Part shown: positions 18,226-27,528 of the stretch, piece after piece | Layout of the letters: the number at the start of each line of letters is the position of its first letter | Position numbering within the stretch: the stretch's first letter is position 1 | Assembly (NCBI GenBank): GCA_942493325.1 | Contig: OW818689.1 | Coordinates: forward strand, 744,001 to 808,000 | Length of the DNA: 64,000 bases | DNA from: JAAFHB01 sp942493325 | Lineage (GTDB): Bacteria; Bacteroidota; Bacteroidia; Bacteroidales; Prolixibacteraceae | Direction: 5' to 3' | Notes under the pieces: generated by a model | Seen by the model: the letters and a program-made list of their open reading frames with translations, nothing else | Told to the model about the DNA's origin: nothing | Database searches by the model: none | Made by a program: the position numbers and the translations under genes

Positions 18226-18391
18226 ATTTAATCTATTTCTTTATCATGGCTACCAACATTTCACCACTCTGTGGTGATTACTTAAATTATATCATGCCAT
18301 TTTCAAATTGGCACATTGGCACATTGACAAATTAACACATTAAAGACACACTTCGCCACGTCGCCCCATTCGCCCATTCGCCTCTTCGCCT

Positions 18392-18472
18392 AAGTGACCG
18401 GGTGACTGCGATTCAAAATTGAGCCAAACTTATGGGCCCTTTTTCTTTCCTCAAAAAGTCACCCGGTCACTT
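18392..18472. repeat. R1 palindromic element, copy 2
   Basis: AAGTGACCGGGTGACT and AGTCACCCGGTCACTT form a 16-bp perfect inverted repeat around an interior containing ATTCAAAATTGAG, which is conserved in copies 3 and 4. Confidence 0.85.
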
Positions 18473-18551
18473 TCATACCTTGATTCGTTCACACCCTGAA
18501 AGTGTGCATCCTCTCCCCTTCTCCTATTCACACTTTCTCATATTCTTATCT

Positions 18552-20027
18552 TCACTCCTTCTCCTTTTCCCTGACCACCTGCTGACGGGCCCAGAATTCG
18601 AGTGTCCTGATTTTATCCTTGTAAAAGTTATGGGCATTCATCTTTACGACATCGAGGGAAGAATCGGAGTTCTCCTCCCAACGGCGGCAGAGGTACAGCG
18701 GCGTGTAAATTCGCCCGATCTGGTATTGACGACTGATGGCCAGGCCGAGAGCGTAATCCTCACCATAGCTGACATTAGGAACCTGGATCTCGCGAAGAAC
18801 AGGGGTATAAAAAGCTCTCGGAGCACCTAAACCATTAATTCTTAACGCATTGTTTCTTCCATTGTCAGGTGTCCATTCTTTGTGATCAATCAACCCGGGA
18901 GGAATTTCCTCCAGTTTAAAATTAACCATCCTGTACGATCCCACAACCATGGCACAATTCTGTTCGTAAAAGGAGGCAACAACCTGCTGTATCACTTTAT
19001 TATCAATATACAAATCATCACTATCGAGCTGTATGGCAAATTTGCCGCACGCGGGATGGTTGACCGCCTCATTCCAGCAACCGCCGATGCCCAGATCTTT
19101 TCGCTTCGGAATTACGTGAATAATCCGGTCATCCGATTCGGCAAAAGCCTTGATCAGTTCGGTAGTTCCGTCTGTGGAATAATTATCAACAATAATAAGA
19201 TTGAATTTAAAATCTGTTTCCTGGCTCAGAACGGACTTTATGGCATCGTTAATTGTTTTCGCGCGGTTCCAGACAGGTATGATCACCGACGCTTCAGTTT
19301 CGAAATGTCCCGCAGAAAAGGCAATCTCTTTAAATTCGGGAGCAAGCCAGGCACCAACAACTTTAAGATGAGCAGTACAGGCTTTTTCCATCTCAATTTG
19401 TTTGAAGCGGTTACGGGGATCGACATAATCAAACATTTTCTCACCCGATTTTCGGGTATCCAGTTCAAGTTCCGTATATAACAATTCGGGCAGGTGAACC
19501 AGTTTATAGTTTTGCGAAACTTTCAACCGCAGGTCGTACAAACCTGCAAGCTCAAAATCCTGATCCATACGATTGGCAGCTTCAATGAAGGCTTCTGTAC
19601 GGTAAAGCAGTAACGAACCAAAATCAAAATCATCGCGTAAACTGCCATCCTGGTATTCAATAACGGGATGTGGTTTTAGAACACCCTCCTTCTGTTCGAA
19701 ATAATCGGAATAGACCATTCCTGCACCACTGCTGTTGCATGCCTGAACCATCCGGTGAAGTGCATTTTGTCCCAGATCGAGCGGTAAGGTTTTCGTGTAA
19801 AGCAGGATGTATGGCGTGGAAACCCATTTTGCAAATTCTGTAATCGCCTTTGTCGAATTGAAGCTCTGCATGGCTATTTTGACAATATCAGATCCTTGAA
19901 TGGTATTTTCTGTATCGCCAACCAGGTAAATCTTCCCGACGATACCCGATTCTCTTAAGGTTGTTAATGTTGATTCAACGTCGGTGCTCGGTTGAACGGG
20001 TAAAAAGCACGTGATCAGATTTTTCAT
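18552..20027 (-). CDS. Glycosyltransferase, two GT2-like halves
   Basis: A 491-residue protein. The second half is a clear family 2 (GT-A) glycosyltransferase: EASVIIPVWNRAKTINDAI (about 247), IIVDNYSTDGT, the metal-binding QLDSDDLY and GYGEDYALG-like VSYGEDYALGL acceptor region. The first 240 residues look like a degenerate second GT-A domain (ITCFLPVQPSTDVES, then MVYSDYFEQ). No membrane segment is seen, so it is probably cytoplasmic. It is followed 20 bases upstream by the golvesin-domain amidase-like gene, suggesting co-transcription. Donor and acceptor are unknown. Confidence 0.8.
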   Translation of the reverse strand: MKNLITCFLPVQPSTDVESTLTTLRESGIVGKIYLVGDTENTIQGSDIVKIAMQSFNSTKAITEFAKWVSTPYILLYTKTLPLDLGQNALHRMVQACNSSGAGMVYSDYFEQKEGVLKPHPVIEYQDGSLRDDFDFGSLLLYRTEAFIEAANRMDQDFELAGLYDLRLKVSQNYKLVHLPELLYTELELDTRKSGEKMFDYVDPRNRFKQIEMEKACTAHLKVVGAWLAPEFKEIAFSAGHFETEASVIIPVWNRAKTINDAIKSVLSQETDFKFNLIIVDNYSTDGTTELIKAFAESDDRIIHVIPKRKDLGIGGCWNEAVNHPACGKFAIQLDSDDLYIDNKVIQQVVASFYEQNCAMVVGSYRMVNFKLEEIPPGLIDHKEWTPDNGRNNALRINGLGAPRAFYTPVLREIQVPNVSYGEDYALGLAISRQYQIGRIYTPLYLCRRWEENSDSSLDVVKMNAHNFYKDKIRTLEFWARQQVVREKEKE

Positions 20028-20047
20028 ATTAATATTTTTTAATTGAT

Positions 20048-23000
20048 TTATTTTGATTCGAAAAATTGGACAATTTGTTGCATAATTTCCTTACGATCAG
20101 CGATTGCTGTGATTGCTTCGAAAGGGATTCCCATGGCTACAACCTTGTATGGGCCATTGAAGACAATACCTGCACTTACATTATTTTCACCATATCTTAA
20201 TGCAGTAACTGCATTCTGTCCGGCAGGTTCTATTCCATCAGGAGCTTCGATAGTGTAAATTTCGGGATGAAACTCTGCATTGAATTTCCAATTCCCCTCA
20301 AACCATTCACGTGCATAATCGGTCGCATAAAAATTGCCGCCTCTTACAGCATGACCGGTTCTCCAGGTAAAATGCAGAATATTTTTTGCAAAGGCAGCAG
20401 CTGTTGAATCACGGACTTCACCAAATTCTGATCCGATATAAGCTCCTGAAATAAATAATTTACCATCATTTTTAGTCAGCTCTGAGACCTTTGACATAAA
20501 AGCCGGTGTGTAAATTTTGAAATTGACTGCCGAAGAATCTTTTAGACCAGGAGTCGAGCGCTCCTCTCCCAAAATGATATCAGTAGCAAAATAGCGGGAA
20601 ATATCGAAATCCGGCTTGCAAAAAACTTCATCGCTTACTGAAACAAACGAATAACCGGCATCCATTATGGCCCTGCCATGGATGATGGGATTGTCAAAAC
20701 TGTTTCCGGGAATAATCTTTCCCTCCATGTCGCCATAACTCGCTCCCCAGCCAGGACTGTCATCATCGAGCCATTTTGATTTTCGCTCAAAGTCGTACTG
20801 GAATCCGACAAAGCTGATATCCTGCCGGTCAGCGACGCCATGATCTTTCCACCAGGCTATTCCGGCCTCCGATCCGTTATCAAATACCGATGGAGCACAA
20901 ATCCGGTCAAATGCATTGACAACCAGCATTGTGCCTTTACTGTTATTTTTAAATCCCACAGAAAGCGTTTCACCCGGTAAACTCTCACCACCCTTATTTA
21001 GTGCTGTAACTTTAAAACTGTATATCCGCTCTTTCTGATCAAGGTTGAGTACAAGGACAGTATCTTCAACCACGACACCATTATCAAAACCATTGTCATC
21101 AAGTCGCTGATAAACTTTGTATTTCTCAGGTTTGGCAGTCGGTTCCAACGGGTCATTCACCGGTTTCCAGGTTAATCTGACCGAGTTCTCCCCCGTCATT
21201 GAAATTGCAAAATGATCAACCGGTAAAGGGTGAACCACAAAAGGACGATTTTCCTGGTACGACTGGAATCTCAAAATTCCCTTATAGATAGCCCGGCTTA
21301 CATCGAACCGGAACCGCGGATCCAGCCCAAATCTCATATCTGCAATATTCTGGTGTGAAAACAATTCCAGCAACATGGATGGGACATTTGGCCGCCACGC
21401 TTCTGAATATTGCTTATCCCAGAGACCACGTCGTGTCCATAACGGATTATAAAGCCGGCGGATATCATCAACGAGTTGTGTCTGGATAAGGTCAGTCAAA
21501 TCACGGCTTGCCATGCGCGATTTTCCGTCCGGGAAAAGACCCCCGGAAGCCATGGTACTGTAGATTCCAAGTGTTCCGATAATTGAATCACCCGGTGTTA
21601 CTCCCGCATCTGTATGAAAGGCAAAGGCAAGATCGACCGGAATGTTTAACCCGGTATTATCGTGATGATCCGCTTTTTCATCAGGTTTGCCCATAAGATA
21701 ATTAACCCATGCACCACGTGACTGGTAGTCATCGTTATAATCATTTTTATTTTTATTCAGATTGTAAATCAGGGTATCGGGATAACCGGCACTCTGCAGG
21801 TAATATCTTGCTGCTTCCAGGTTACGCGGCTTGCCACCTAATTTATAATCAAAAGTTTGCGGATTAATATTCACGATCTCATTATCGGGATTCGGTGCCC
21901 CGGAAAGCGATTTTTTATTCGGCATCATCTCCTCAGCAGGCCGGCGGGCAACATTTCCCATACCGCCACCGAATTTAACGGCATCAGTTGATATATAACC
22001 TTGCTGTTTATTGTTGCAACTTATCGCAACCATTCCGGTTTCAGGATTTTTTCCTGAATTAAAATCAAATGTTCCAAGGTATATCCATGTTCCGCCACCC
22101 ATCTTTTGATTCACCAAAAAATCTGTTTTTCCTCCTGCATGATAAACACTATATTTTACATCCGATGGAGCAGCATCATGGCTTTGATACGAAACAGAAA
22201 CAGAGTACCGGCCTTTGGCACTAAACGACGGCAGGTATTTAATACACTGATCCTTGTCAACAGAACTCCTGTACAGCAACGAGGTACCCATTAGAAAGGG
22301 ATTATCGCCGGTCAGAAGTGTGTCGGACAATAAAAAACCACTCGCCGGTTTATCGACCGGGAGTCCTTCGGGAAGTATTAGGTCAGATCCTTTGGTGGAT
22401 CTGTCATTATCAACAATAACTTCAAGAGACTGCCAGTCACGTTCGCGGGGAAGGAAAACGCCGGCACCACTGTTCTCCAGCATCGGAACAAGATAAGGCA
22501 ATACGTAACTCATCGTCGACATATCTTCCACTGTACCAAATAAACGCGCACGTTGCCACTCCCAGCGGTCAAGTTTCGATTCATAATACCATCCATGACT
22601 ATCCCAGATAGCAAAATTGTTTTTATAGAGTCCCGACTGTGGTTGTTCTTTGCCCAATTGACGTACAACAGGTATCCGGTCCGCCTGCGATCCCGGTATC
22701 CGTGTTTTATCAACAGGAATAGTAGTCCGGAAACTATTGGGAATCAACTCCCTGAACAACTGTTTATCAGCATAGATTTCCACATCGTATTTCTTAAATT
22801 TCCGCCCAAGCGCCTCTTTAACAATCGTCTCAAGCCAGGAAACTTCCTGTTCCCTGACAGGGACATAGGAAAGAGGACCGGTAAAGAAAACCTGGACAAG
22901 GTTTTTATTCTCCGGAACTGATAATGAATCAACACGTATTCTGCCCACGCGACGCCAATCGGGCATTACGTTTCCCAACTTTTTAAGATTATTTTCAGCC

Positions 23001-23110
23001 TTAATCATCAGGCGGGATTGTTTCGCAGTTTGCGTTATTGCATGAAACGGTAGGGTTAAAACAACGATAAATACAATAATGCCAATCATCGACTGCTTTA
23101 TCTTCATCAT
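20048..23110 (-). CDS. Exported amidase-like protein with golvesin/xanthan-lyase-type and FnIII domains
   Basis: A 1020-residue exported protein with a signal peptide (MIGIIVFIVVLTLPFHAITQ). A split N-acetylmuramoyl-L-alanine amidase-like domain can be traced: IWDSHGWYYE (about 170), AFAFHTDAGV (about 500) and SMLLELFSHQN (about 590) correspond to the zinc His, second His and catalytic Glu regions of amidase_3. Inserted between them is a golvesin-C-like beta domain (TWIYLGTFDFNSGKN, about 345). A fibronectin III-like domain (SVRLTWKPVND, about 660) and a roughly 300-residue C-terminal domain follow. Such proteins are often misnamed xanthan lyase. Likely role: release of peptides from peptidoglycan outside the cytoplasm. 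The zinc site should be confirmed by alignment. Confidence 0.7.
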   Translation of the reverse strand: MMKIKQSMIGIIVFIVVLTLPFHAITQTAKQSRLMIKAENNLKKLGNVMPDWRRVGRIRVDSLSVPENKNLVQVFFTGPLSYVPVREQEVSWLETIVKEALGRKFKKYDVEIYADKQLFRELIPNSFRTTIPVDKTRIPGSQADRIPVVRQLGKEQPQSGLYKNNFAIWDSHGWYYESKLDRWEWQRARLFGTVEDMSTMSYVLPYLVPMLENSGAGVFLPRERDWQSLEVIVDNDRSTKGSDLILPEGLPVDKPASGFLLSDTLLTGDNPFLMGTSLLYRSSVDKDQCIKYLPSFSAKGRYSVSVSYQSHDAAPSDVKYSVYHAGGKTDFLVNQKMGGGTWIYLGTFDFNSGKNPETGMVAISCNNKQQGYISTDAVKFGGGMGNVARRPAEEMMPNKKSLSGAPNPDNEIVNINPQTFDYKLGGKPRNLEAARYYLQSAGYPDTLIYNLNKNKNDYNDDYQSRGAWVNYLMGKPDEKADHHDNTGLNIPVDLAFAFHTDAGVTPGDSIIGTLGIYSTMASGGLFPDGKSRMASRDLTDLIQTQLVDDIRRLYNPLWTRRGLWDKQYSEAWRPNVPSMLLELFSHQNIADMRFGLDPRFRFDVSRAIYKGILRFQSYQENRPFVVHPLPVDHFAISMTGENSVRLTWKPVNDPLEPTAKPEKYKVYQRLDDNGFDNGVVVEDTVLVLNLDQKERIYSFKVTALNKGGESLPGETLSVGFKNNSKGTMLVVNAFDRICAPSVFDNGSEAGIAWWKDHGVADRQDISFVGFQYDFERKSKWLDDDSPGWGASYGDMEGKIIPGNSFDNPIIHGRAIMDAGYSFVSVSDEVFCKPDFDISRYFATDIILGEERSTPGLKDSSAVNFKIYTPAFMSKVSELTKNDGKLFISGAYIGSEFGEVRDSTAAAFAKNILHFTWRTGHAVRGGNFYATDYAREWFEGNWKFNAEFHPEIYTIEAPDGIEPAGQNAVTALRYGENNVSAGIVFNGPYKVVAMGIPFEAITAIADRKEIMQQIVQFFESK

Positions 23111-23414
23111 TAACAGGTATTAAGAAATTTAATTAAATATTAATCAGCTTGTTAAGTTTTTCACCGGAGACGCAGTGAACCCAAATTCAGTTCCTGCACA
23201 TAACCTTTTGAATTTTGATGAAAATACTCACCAAAAATAGGATTAATTTTTAAAAAATTTGTACTTTTGTCATACATGTTATAGAACACCTATTTTTTCG
23301 GAGTATTCGATCATTCACTTACGAAATATTATTTAATGTGGATTTAAAAATACTATTCATAGCGAATAAAAATAGCTATTTTTCATTCCGGTACAAAAAA
23401 TACAGAACTAAATA
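23111..23414. promoter_or_regulatory. Divergent promoter region of the salvage locus
   Basis: A 304-bp AT-rich spacer between the amidase-like gene (minus) and the kinase gene (plus). TACTTTTG at 23262-23269 is a candidate plus-strand -7 element, leaving a leader of about 140 bases before the kinase. No operator could be recognised. Confidence 0.45.
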
Positions 23415-24254
23415 ATGATTTTAATTGCAGATAGCGGTACTACCAAAACCGAGTGGAGTATGATCAAGGATCATGGGAACACCGATAACGTGATCACCCC
23501 AGGAATTAACCCGTTTTACCAGGAAACCGAGAACATATCAGCGATTTTAAAACAGAAATTTCCTTCACGGCAAAAATTCGATGCCATCTTCTTTTACGGA
23601 ACAGGATGCATAAATGAAGAAAAAAAAGGTATTGTTAAAGCAGCTCTTTTACAGGTATTCGACACCGACCAAATCACCGTTGAGAGTGATCTTCTCGCAG
23701 CTGCTCATGCACTGTGCCAGGATAAACCGGGAATCGCATGTATTCTGGGAACCGGTTCCAATTCGTGCTATTACAACGGAAGTGAAATTGTTGCGAATGT
23801 ATCACCGCTCGGATTTATTCTTGGCGATGAAGGTAGTGGAGCAGTGTTGGGAAAAAAAATAATAGGAGATATTTTGAAAAAACAGTTACCCCCGGAAATC
23901 ATAGATGATTTTTTCACAACCTATCCTGTAACAGTTGCCGAAATACTTGAAAATGTTTACAAGAAACCATTTCCAAGCCGTTATCTTGCCGGTTACACCA
24001 AATTTTTATCGAAGAATATTGGATATCCGGAAATTCAAAATCTGGTGATTACCGGATTCCGCGAATTTGTTACACGTAACCTGATGCAATATCCCGGTAT
24101 TGGTCAAACTCCGGTTCATTTCACCGGAAGTATTGCGTTTCATTTCAGGGAACAGCTTAAAACCGTCCTTGAGGAACTGCATCTTACGTTAGGCAATATT
24201 GAATGTGCACCCATGGCAGGGCTGGTTAAATATCATAAAAATAAAAACAAATAA
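23415..24254 (+). CDS. BadF/BadG/BcrA-type amino-sugar kinase (GlcNAc or MurNAc kinase)
   Basis: A 279-residue ASKHA-fold kinase. The phosphate 1 motif is LIADSGTTKTEW, followed by FYGTGC, VESDLLAAAHAL, the ILGTGSNSCYY phosphate 2 motif, LGFILGDEGSGAVLGK, and the late VHFTGSIAFHF. This is the layout of N-acetylglucosamine kinases of the BadF family. Overlapping in context with MurQ, which starts five bases after its stop, the natural substrate may be N-acetylmuramic acid, as for MurK described in Tannerella forsythia. Substrate choice between GlcNAc and MurNAc cannot be made from motifs alone. Confidence 0.82.
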   Translation: MILIADSGTTKTEWSMIKDHGNTDNVITPGINPFYQETENISAILKQKFPSRQKFDAIFFYGTGCINEEKKGIVKAALLQVFDTDQITVESDLLAAAHALCQDKPGIACILGTGSNSCYYNGSEIVANVSPLGFILGDEGSGAVLGKKIIGDILKKQLPPEIIDDFFTTYPVTVAEILENVYKKPFPSRYLAGYTKFLSKNIGYPEIQNLVITGFREFVTRNLMQYPGIGQTPVHFTGSIAFHFREQLKTVLEELHLTLGNIECAPMAGLVKYHKNKNK

Positions 24255-24258
24255 ACAG

Positions 24259-25083
24259 ATGAAAACGACTAAAATAAAAACAAGCGTTACAGAATCTCCA
24301 TCGAATTTTGATAATCTTGATAAAATGTCAATTGAAGAATTGCTGACGCACATCAATGAAGAAGATTCCAAAGTTCATCTTGCAGTCAGACAAGCGCTTC
24401 CACAGATCAGAAATTTGGTTGAGCAAATCGAAGTCCGGATGAAAAAAGGAGGGCGTGTTTTCTATCTTGGTGCCGGAACCAGCGGCAGACTTGGAGTTTT
24501 GGATGCATCAGAAATTCCGCCGACATTTGGTGTCCCTGAAAGCATGGTGATCGGCCTAATAGCAGGAGGTGATGTAGCTCTTCGGAAATCGGTTGAAGCA
24601 GCCGAAGATGATCCGAACAAGGCATGGATCTCACTCCAGGGATTTAACATCAATAAAAACGACGTTGTTATCGGAATAGCTGCATCAGGGACAACTCCCT
24701 ATGTGATCGGAGGAATCAAACATGCGCGTGAGAATGGTATTCTCACGGGTTGTATTACCTGTAATCCGGGCAGTACAATTGCTGAAGTTACTGAATATCC
24801 GATAGAAGCGATTGTCGGTCCTGAATTCATTACGGGCAGCACACGGCTAAAGGCAGGCACAGCCCAAAAGATGATTCTCAACATGATCACGACCTCCATT
24901 ATGATCAAATTAGGCCGGGTGAAGGGAAATAAGATGGTGAATATGCAGCTTACCAACAAGAAACTGGTTGAACGTGGAACCCAGATGATTGTTGACGAAC
25001 TCAATATCCCGACAGACGAAGCACGAAGATTATTACTGATTCATGGATCCGTCAAAAAAGTGATTGAGGCCTATCAAAAATAG
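24259..25083 (+). CDS. murQ: N-acetylmuramic acid 6-phosphate etherase
   Basis: Cleaves the lactyl ether of MurNAc 6-phosphate to give GlcNAc 6-phosphate and D-lactate, the key step of cell-wall sugar recycling. The SIS-fold signature is clear: FYLGAGTSGRLGVLDASE, ECPPTFG-type EIPPTFGVP, GIAASGTTPYV, and GPEFITGSTRLKAGTAQK with KMVNMQ. I start at the ATG at 24259, after the kinase stop; the open frame extends back to 24199 inside the kinase gene. The 274-residue product is slightly shorter than the roughly 300 of E. coli MurQ, missing mainly the C-terminal helical tail. Confidence 0.95.
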   Translation: MKTTKIKTSVTESPSNFDNLDKMSIEELLTHINEEDSKVHLAVRQALPQIRNLVEQIEVRMKKGGRVFYLGAGTSGRLGVLDASEIPPTFGVPESMVIGLIAGGDVALRKSVEAAEDDPNKAWISLQGFNINKNDVVIGIAASGTTPYVIGGIKHARENGILTGCITCNPGSTIAEVTEYPIEAIVGPEFITGSTRLKAGTAQKMILNMITTSIMIKLGRVKGNKMVNMQLTNKKLVERGTQMIVDELNIPTDEARRLLLIHGSVKKVIEAYQK

Positions 25084-25211
25084 CAGAAAATAATTACACG
25101 AATTATACCGGATTCCACGAATTCTTAGTAAGCTTAGGTGTTGCTCCTAAGAAGAGTATTCTTTGAATACAAAATTGACTCGTCCGGATTATTGTATACC
25201 TATACATAGAG

Positions 25212-25292
25212 AAGTGACTGGGTGACTGCAATTCAAAATTGAACAAAACTAACGGGCCTATATTCTTTTCCTTAAAGAGTCACCCGGTCACT
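25212..25292. repeat. R1 palindromic element, copy 3
   Basis: AAGTGACTGGGTGACT and AGTCACCCGGTCACT bound an interior very similar to copies 2 and 4 (GCAATTCAAAATTGA, AAAACTAACGGGCC). Confidence 0.85.
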
Positions 25293-25440
25293 CTATTTCT
25301 CTCATCTTCCCCTTGACAAATTGGGAAATTGGGAAATTTTCTCATTTTCTCATCTTGACTCCCGGTGACCAGGGGATTCGTATTCGCTCCTCCGCCCCAT
25401 CGCCTCTTCGCCTATCTCCCGATCGATCCTGGAATCTTGC

Positions 25441-25488
25441 GGCGCATGGAAGGTTCGATTTTCAATTAGGGGTGCAGTTGCGCCGCAT
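25441..25488. repeat. R2 palindromic element, copy 2
   Basis: GCGGCGCA...TGCGCCGC hairpin ends enclosing TTCGATTTTCAATTA. Confidence 0.8.
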
Positions 25489-25506
25489 TTCAGTAGATCG
25501 TCATTA

Positions 25507-25579
25507 CCCCGGGTGGCGCGATTCCAAATAATGTTAGTGCTATTAATAATATTAAGAATCCGGAATCGCTTACCCGGGG
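25507..25579. repeat. R3 palindromic element, copy 1
   Basis: Bounded by CCCCGGGTGGCGCGATTCC and GGAATCGCTTACCCGGGG, a near-perfect inverted repeat of about 18 bases with an AT-rich centre. Confidence 0.85.
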
Positions 25580-25913
25580 TCATTAATATTTAATCCCTTC
25601 GGGATTACGTGAATTCATACCAAGTTTAGTTGTTGCTGTATTACAAATTAGATGAATTAGAGCGAATTACACGAATCAGTCTAAGTTTAGGTGTTGCTCC
25701 TGATAAGGACACATAAAACTCTGTGAAACTCTGTGCTTTTACTCTGTGTAACTCTGTGTAATTTTTTTATTAGGACAATTTAAATCCACTCAGCAAGAAT
25801 TAGCACATTGGCAAATTGGCAAATTTTCTCAATTTCTCATCTTCGCCTCCCGGTGACCAGGGGATTCGTATTCGCTCCTCCGCCCCATCGCCTCTTCGCC
25901 ACTTCGGAATCTC

Positions 25914-25960
25914 CGGCGCATGGAACGGATGATTTTCAATTAAGGAAGTAGTTGCGCCGC
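25914..25960. repeat. R2 palindromic element, copy 3
   Basis: CGGCGCA...TTGCGCCGC enclosing GATTTTCAATTAAGG. Confidence 0.8.
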
Positions 25961-25979
25961 ATTTGTTGATCATCCTTTA

Positions 25980-26052
25980 CCCCGGGTGGCGCGATTCCAA
26001 ATAATGTTAGTGCTATTAATAATATTAAGAATCCGGAATCGCTTACCCGGGG
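25980..26052. repeat. R3 palindromic element, copy 2
   Basis: Same 73-base structure as copy 1, located in the second unit of the triplication. Confidence 0.85.
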
Positions 26053-26393
26053 TCATTAATATTTAATCCCTTCGGGATTACGTGAATTCATACCAAGTTT
26101 AGTTGTTGCTGTATTACAAATTAGATGAATTAGAGCGAATTACACGAATCAGTCTAAGTTTAGGTGTTGCTCCTGATAAGGACACATAAAACTCTGTGAA
26201 ACTCTGTGCTTTTACTCTGTGTAACTCTGTGTAATTTTTTTATTAGGACAATTTAAATCCACTCAGCAAGAATTAGCACATTGGCAAATTGGCAAATTTT
26301 CTCAATTTCTCTCCCGAGAGTTTACGACGTGTCCCGAGAGTTTACGATTCGGGATTCGGGATCGCCTCATTGCCTGCTCGCTCGTGGAATCTC

Positions 26394-26440
26394 CGGCGCA
26401 TGGAACGGATGATTTTCAATTAAGGAAGCAGTTGCGCCGC
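26394..26440. repeat. R2 palindromic element, copy 4
   Basis: Same structure as copy 3, in the third unit of the triplication. Confidence 0.8.
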
Positions 26441-26460
26441 ATTTCAGTAGATCGTCATTA

Positions 26461-26533
26461 CCCCGGGTGGTGCGATTCCGAATAATGTTAGTGCTATTAA
26501 TAATATTAAGAATCCGGAATCGCTTACCCGGGG
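26461..26533. repeat. R3 palindromic element, copy 3
   Basis: Same structure as copies 1 and 2, with GGTGGTGCG in place of GGTGGCGCG. Confidence 0.85.
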
Positions 26534-26811
26534 TCATTAATATTTAATCCCTTCGGGATTTTAAGAGAGAATATTACGAATTTAGCTGCTGACAGATAAT
26601 TAAAATGAATTACATGTCCGTCTGACAGACCAAAGAAAGGTATTGCTCTAAATACATAAAACTCTGTGTAACTCTGTGTTCTTACCCTGTGTAACTCTGT
26701 GTAATTTTTTTATTAGGACAATTTAAATCCACTCAGCAAGAATTCGCACATTGGCAAATTGGCAAATTTTCTCATCTTCGTCTCCCGGTGACCACCCCTG
26801 ATCCTCCTAAC

Positions 26812-27405
26812 TTATACATAATATCTCACCATCGGCCTGTTTTGGGATGTTTGATCCACGATTTTAAAGCCTGCCTTTTCAAACGATTTATATAAACCAA
26901 TCCACACAAATGCATCCGGAAGCTTTGCCTGTGTTGGGATTGTCGGATAAGCTTCAATGATTTTTATCCCCCGTTCCACAGCATATTTTATTACCGACTT
27001 CAAAAGTTCAACAGACACACCCTGTTTCCGGAAATTTTTATCAATGAAAAAACATGGAACCGACCATACGGGCTGGTCATCAATTCTTTTGTGTACCCGT
27101 GATTTTTCAAGTTTCATGTAATTTTCACGCGGGGCAAAAGCACACCACGCAATAGGTTGTTCCTCGTAAAAGCCAATTATTCCAGTTGGTTGATTGTCCC
27201 ACACGAGTGCTTTCATCGCATTCATATTCCCATTGTCCTGTTTGCCTTCCTGAAAGTCCTGTTTTGTAAGCCGGTAGTACATGCACCAACAATTTCCGCA
27301 CGCTCCTTTGGCGCCAAACAGCTCAACAAATTTGCCCCAGTTTTTTTGGGTTAGCGGTTCAAAAGTCAGACGTTCCAGAAAATCCTTGTCTTTTGCAGGT
27401 TTCAT
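26812..27405 (-). CDS. GNAT family N-acetyltransferase
   Basis: A GNAT-fold acyltransferase of about 197 residues. The N-terminal GACGNCWCMYYRL cysteine-rich block is characteristic of an uncharacterised GNAT subgroup, and the acetyl-CoA site is seen as CFFIDKNFRKQGVSVELLK (the V-x-x-x-x-R-x-x-G/A type), followed by PDAFVWIGLYKSFEKAGF. Substrate unknown. An ATG at 27429 gives eight more residues, but a TATATTTG -7 element at 27438-27431 would put the transcript start after it, so I prefer 27405. It is divergent from ovoA. Confidence 0.75.
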   Translation of the reverse strand: MKPAKDKDFLERLTFEPLTQKNWGKFVELFGAKGACGNCWCMYYRLTKQDFQEGKQDNGNMNAMKALVWDNQPTGIIGFYEEQPIAWCAFAPRENYMKLEKSRVHKRIDDQPVWSVPCFFIDKNFRKQGVSVELLKSVIKYAVERGIKIIEAYPTIPTQAKLPDAFVWIGLYKSFEKAGFKIVDQTSQNRPMVRYYV

Positions 27406-27528
27406 AATTAATTCGGTTTCATTAATCATTCAAATATAGTTATACTTATAGCAGAATCATTCCTATATTTGGAACACGATCGGTTTCCGGTGGTAAACAG
27501 ACGGACGATTGAACTTTAATTTAATAAC

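Larger units (their letters stand above)
17993..18551. other. Repeat-rich spacer between DUF4922 and glycosyltransferase genes
   Basis: About 560 bases without a gene. It holds two copies of the R1 palindromic element (18042-18144 and 18392-18472), one R2 element (18177-18225), and runs of TTGGCACA and TTCGCC short repeats (about 18300-18390). Confidence 0.7.
25347..26800. repeat. Tandem triplication of a roughly 480-bp unit
   Basis: Unit landmarks recur at a near-constant interval. The R2 core GGCGCA is at 25443, 25915 and 26395; the R3 start CCCCGGG is at 25507, 25980 and 26461. Units 1 and 2 share their CCCGGTGACCAGGGGATTCG opening (25361 and 25849), while unit 3 has a different opening (GTCCCGAGAGTTTACGA). 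Between R3 and the AACTCTGTG runs, units 1 and 2 are nearly identical and unit 3 has diverged. Confidence 0.85.
25084..26811. other. Gene-free repeat island
   Basis: About 1.7 kb with no convincing gene. It contains one R1 element, a tandem triplication of a roughly 480-bp unit (each with one R2 and one R3 element), and repeated phrases such as AACTCTGTGTAACTCTGTG, TTGGCAAATTGGCAAATTTT and GTTTAGGTGTTGCTCCT. Short open frames here run through the repeats and are not credible. Confidence 0.85.

Noticed and set aside
18882..19481. 199-codon open frame antisense to the glycosyltransferase
   Set aside because: Opposite-strand shadow; the glycosyltransferase motifs are on the minus strand.
25313..25583. 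Open frames on both strands in the repeat island
   Set aside because: They run through R2/R3 repeats and are disrupted in the other two repeat units.
25347..26800. Possible CRISPR array
   Set aside because: Repeat units are about 480 bp with internal palindromes; there is no alternation of 25-45-bp repeats with unique spacers and no cas genes.
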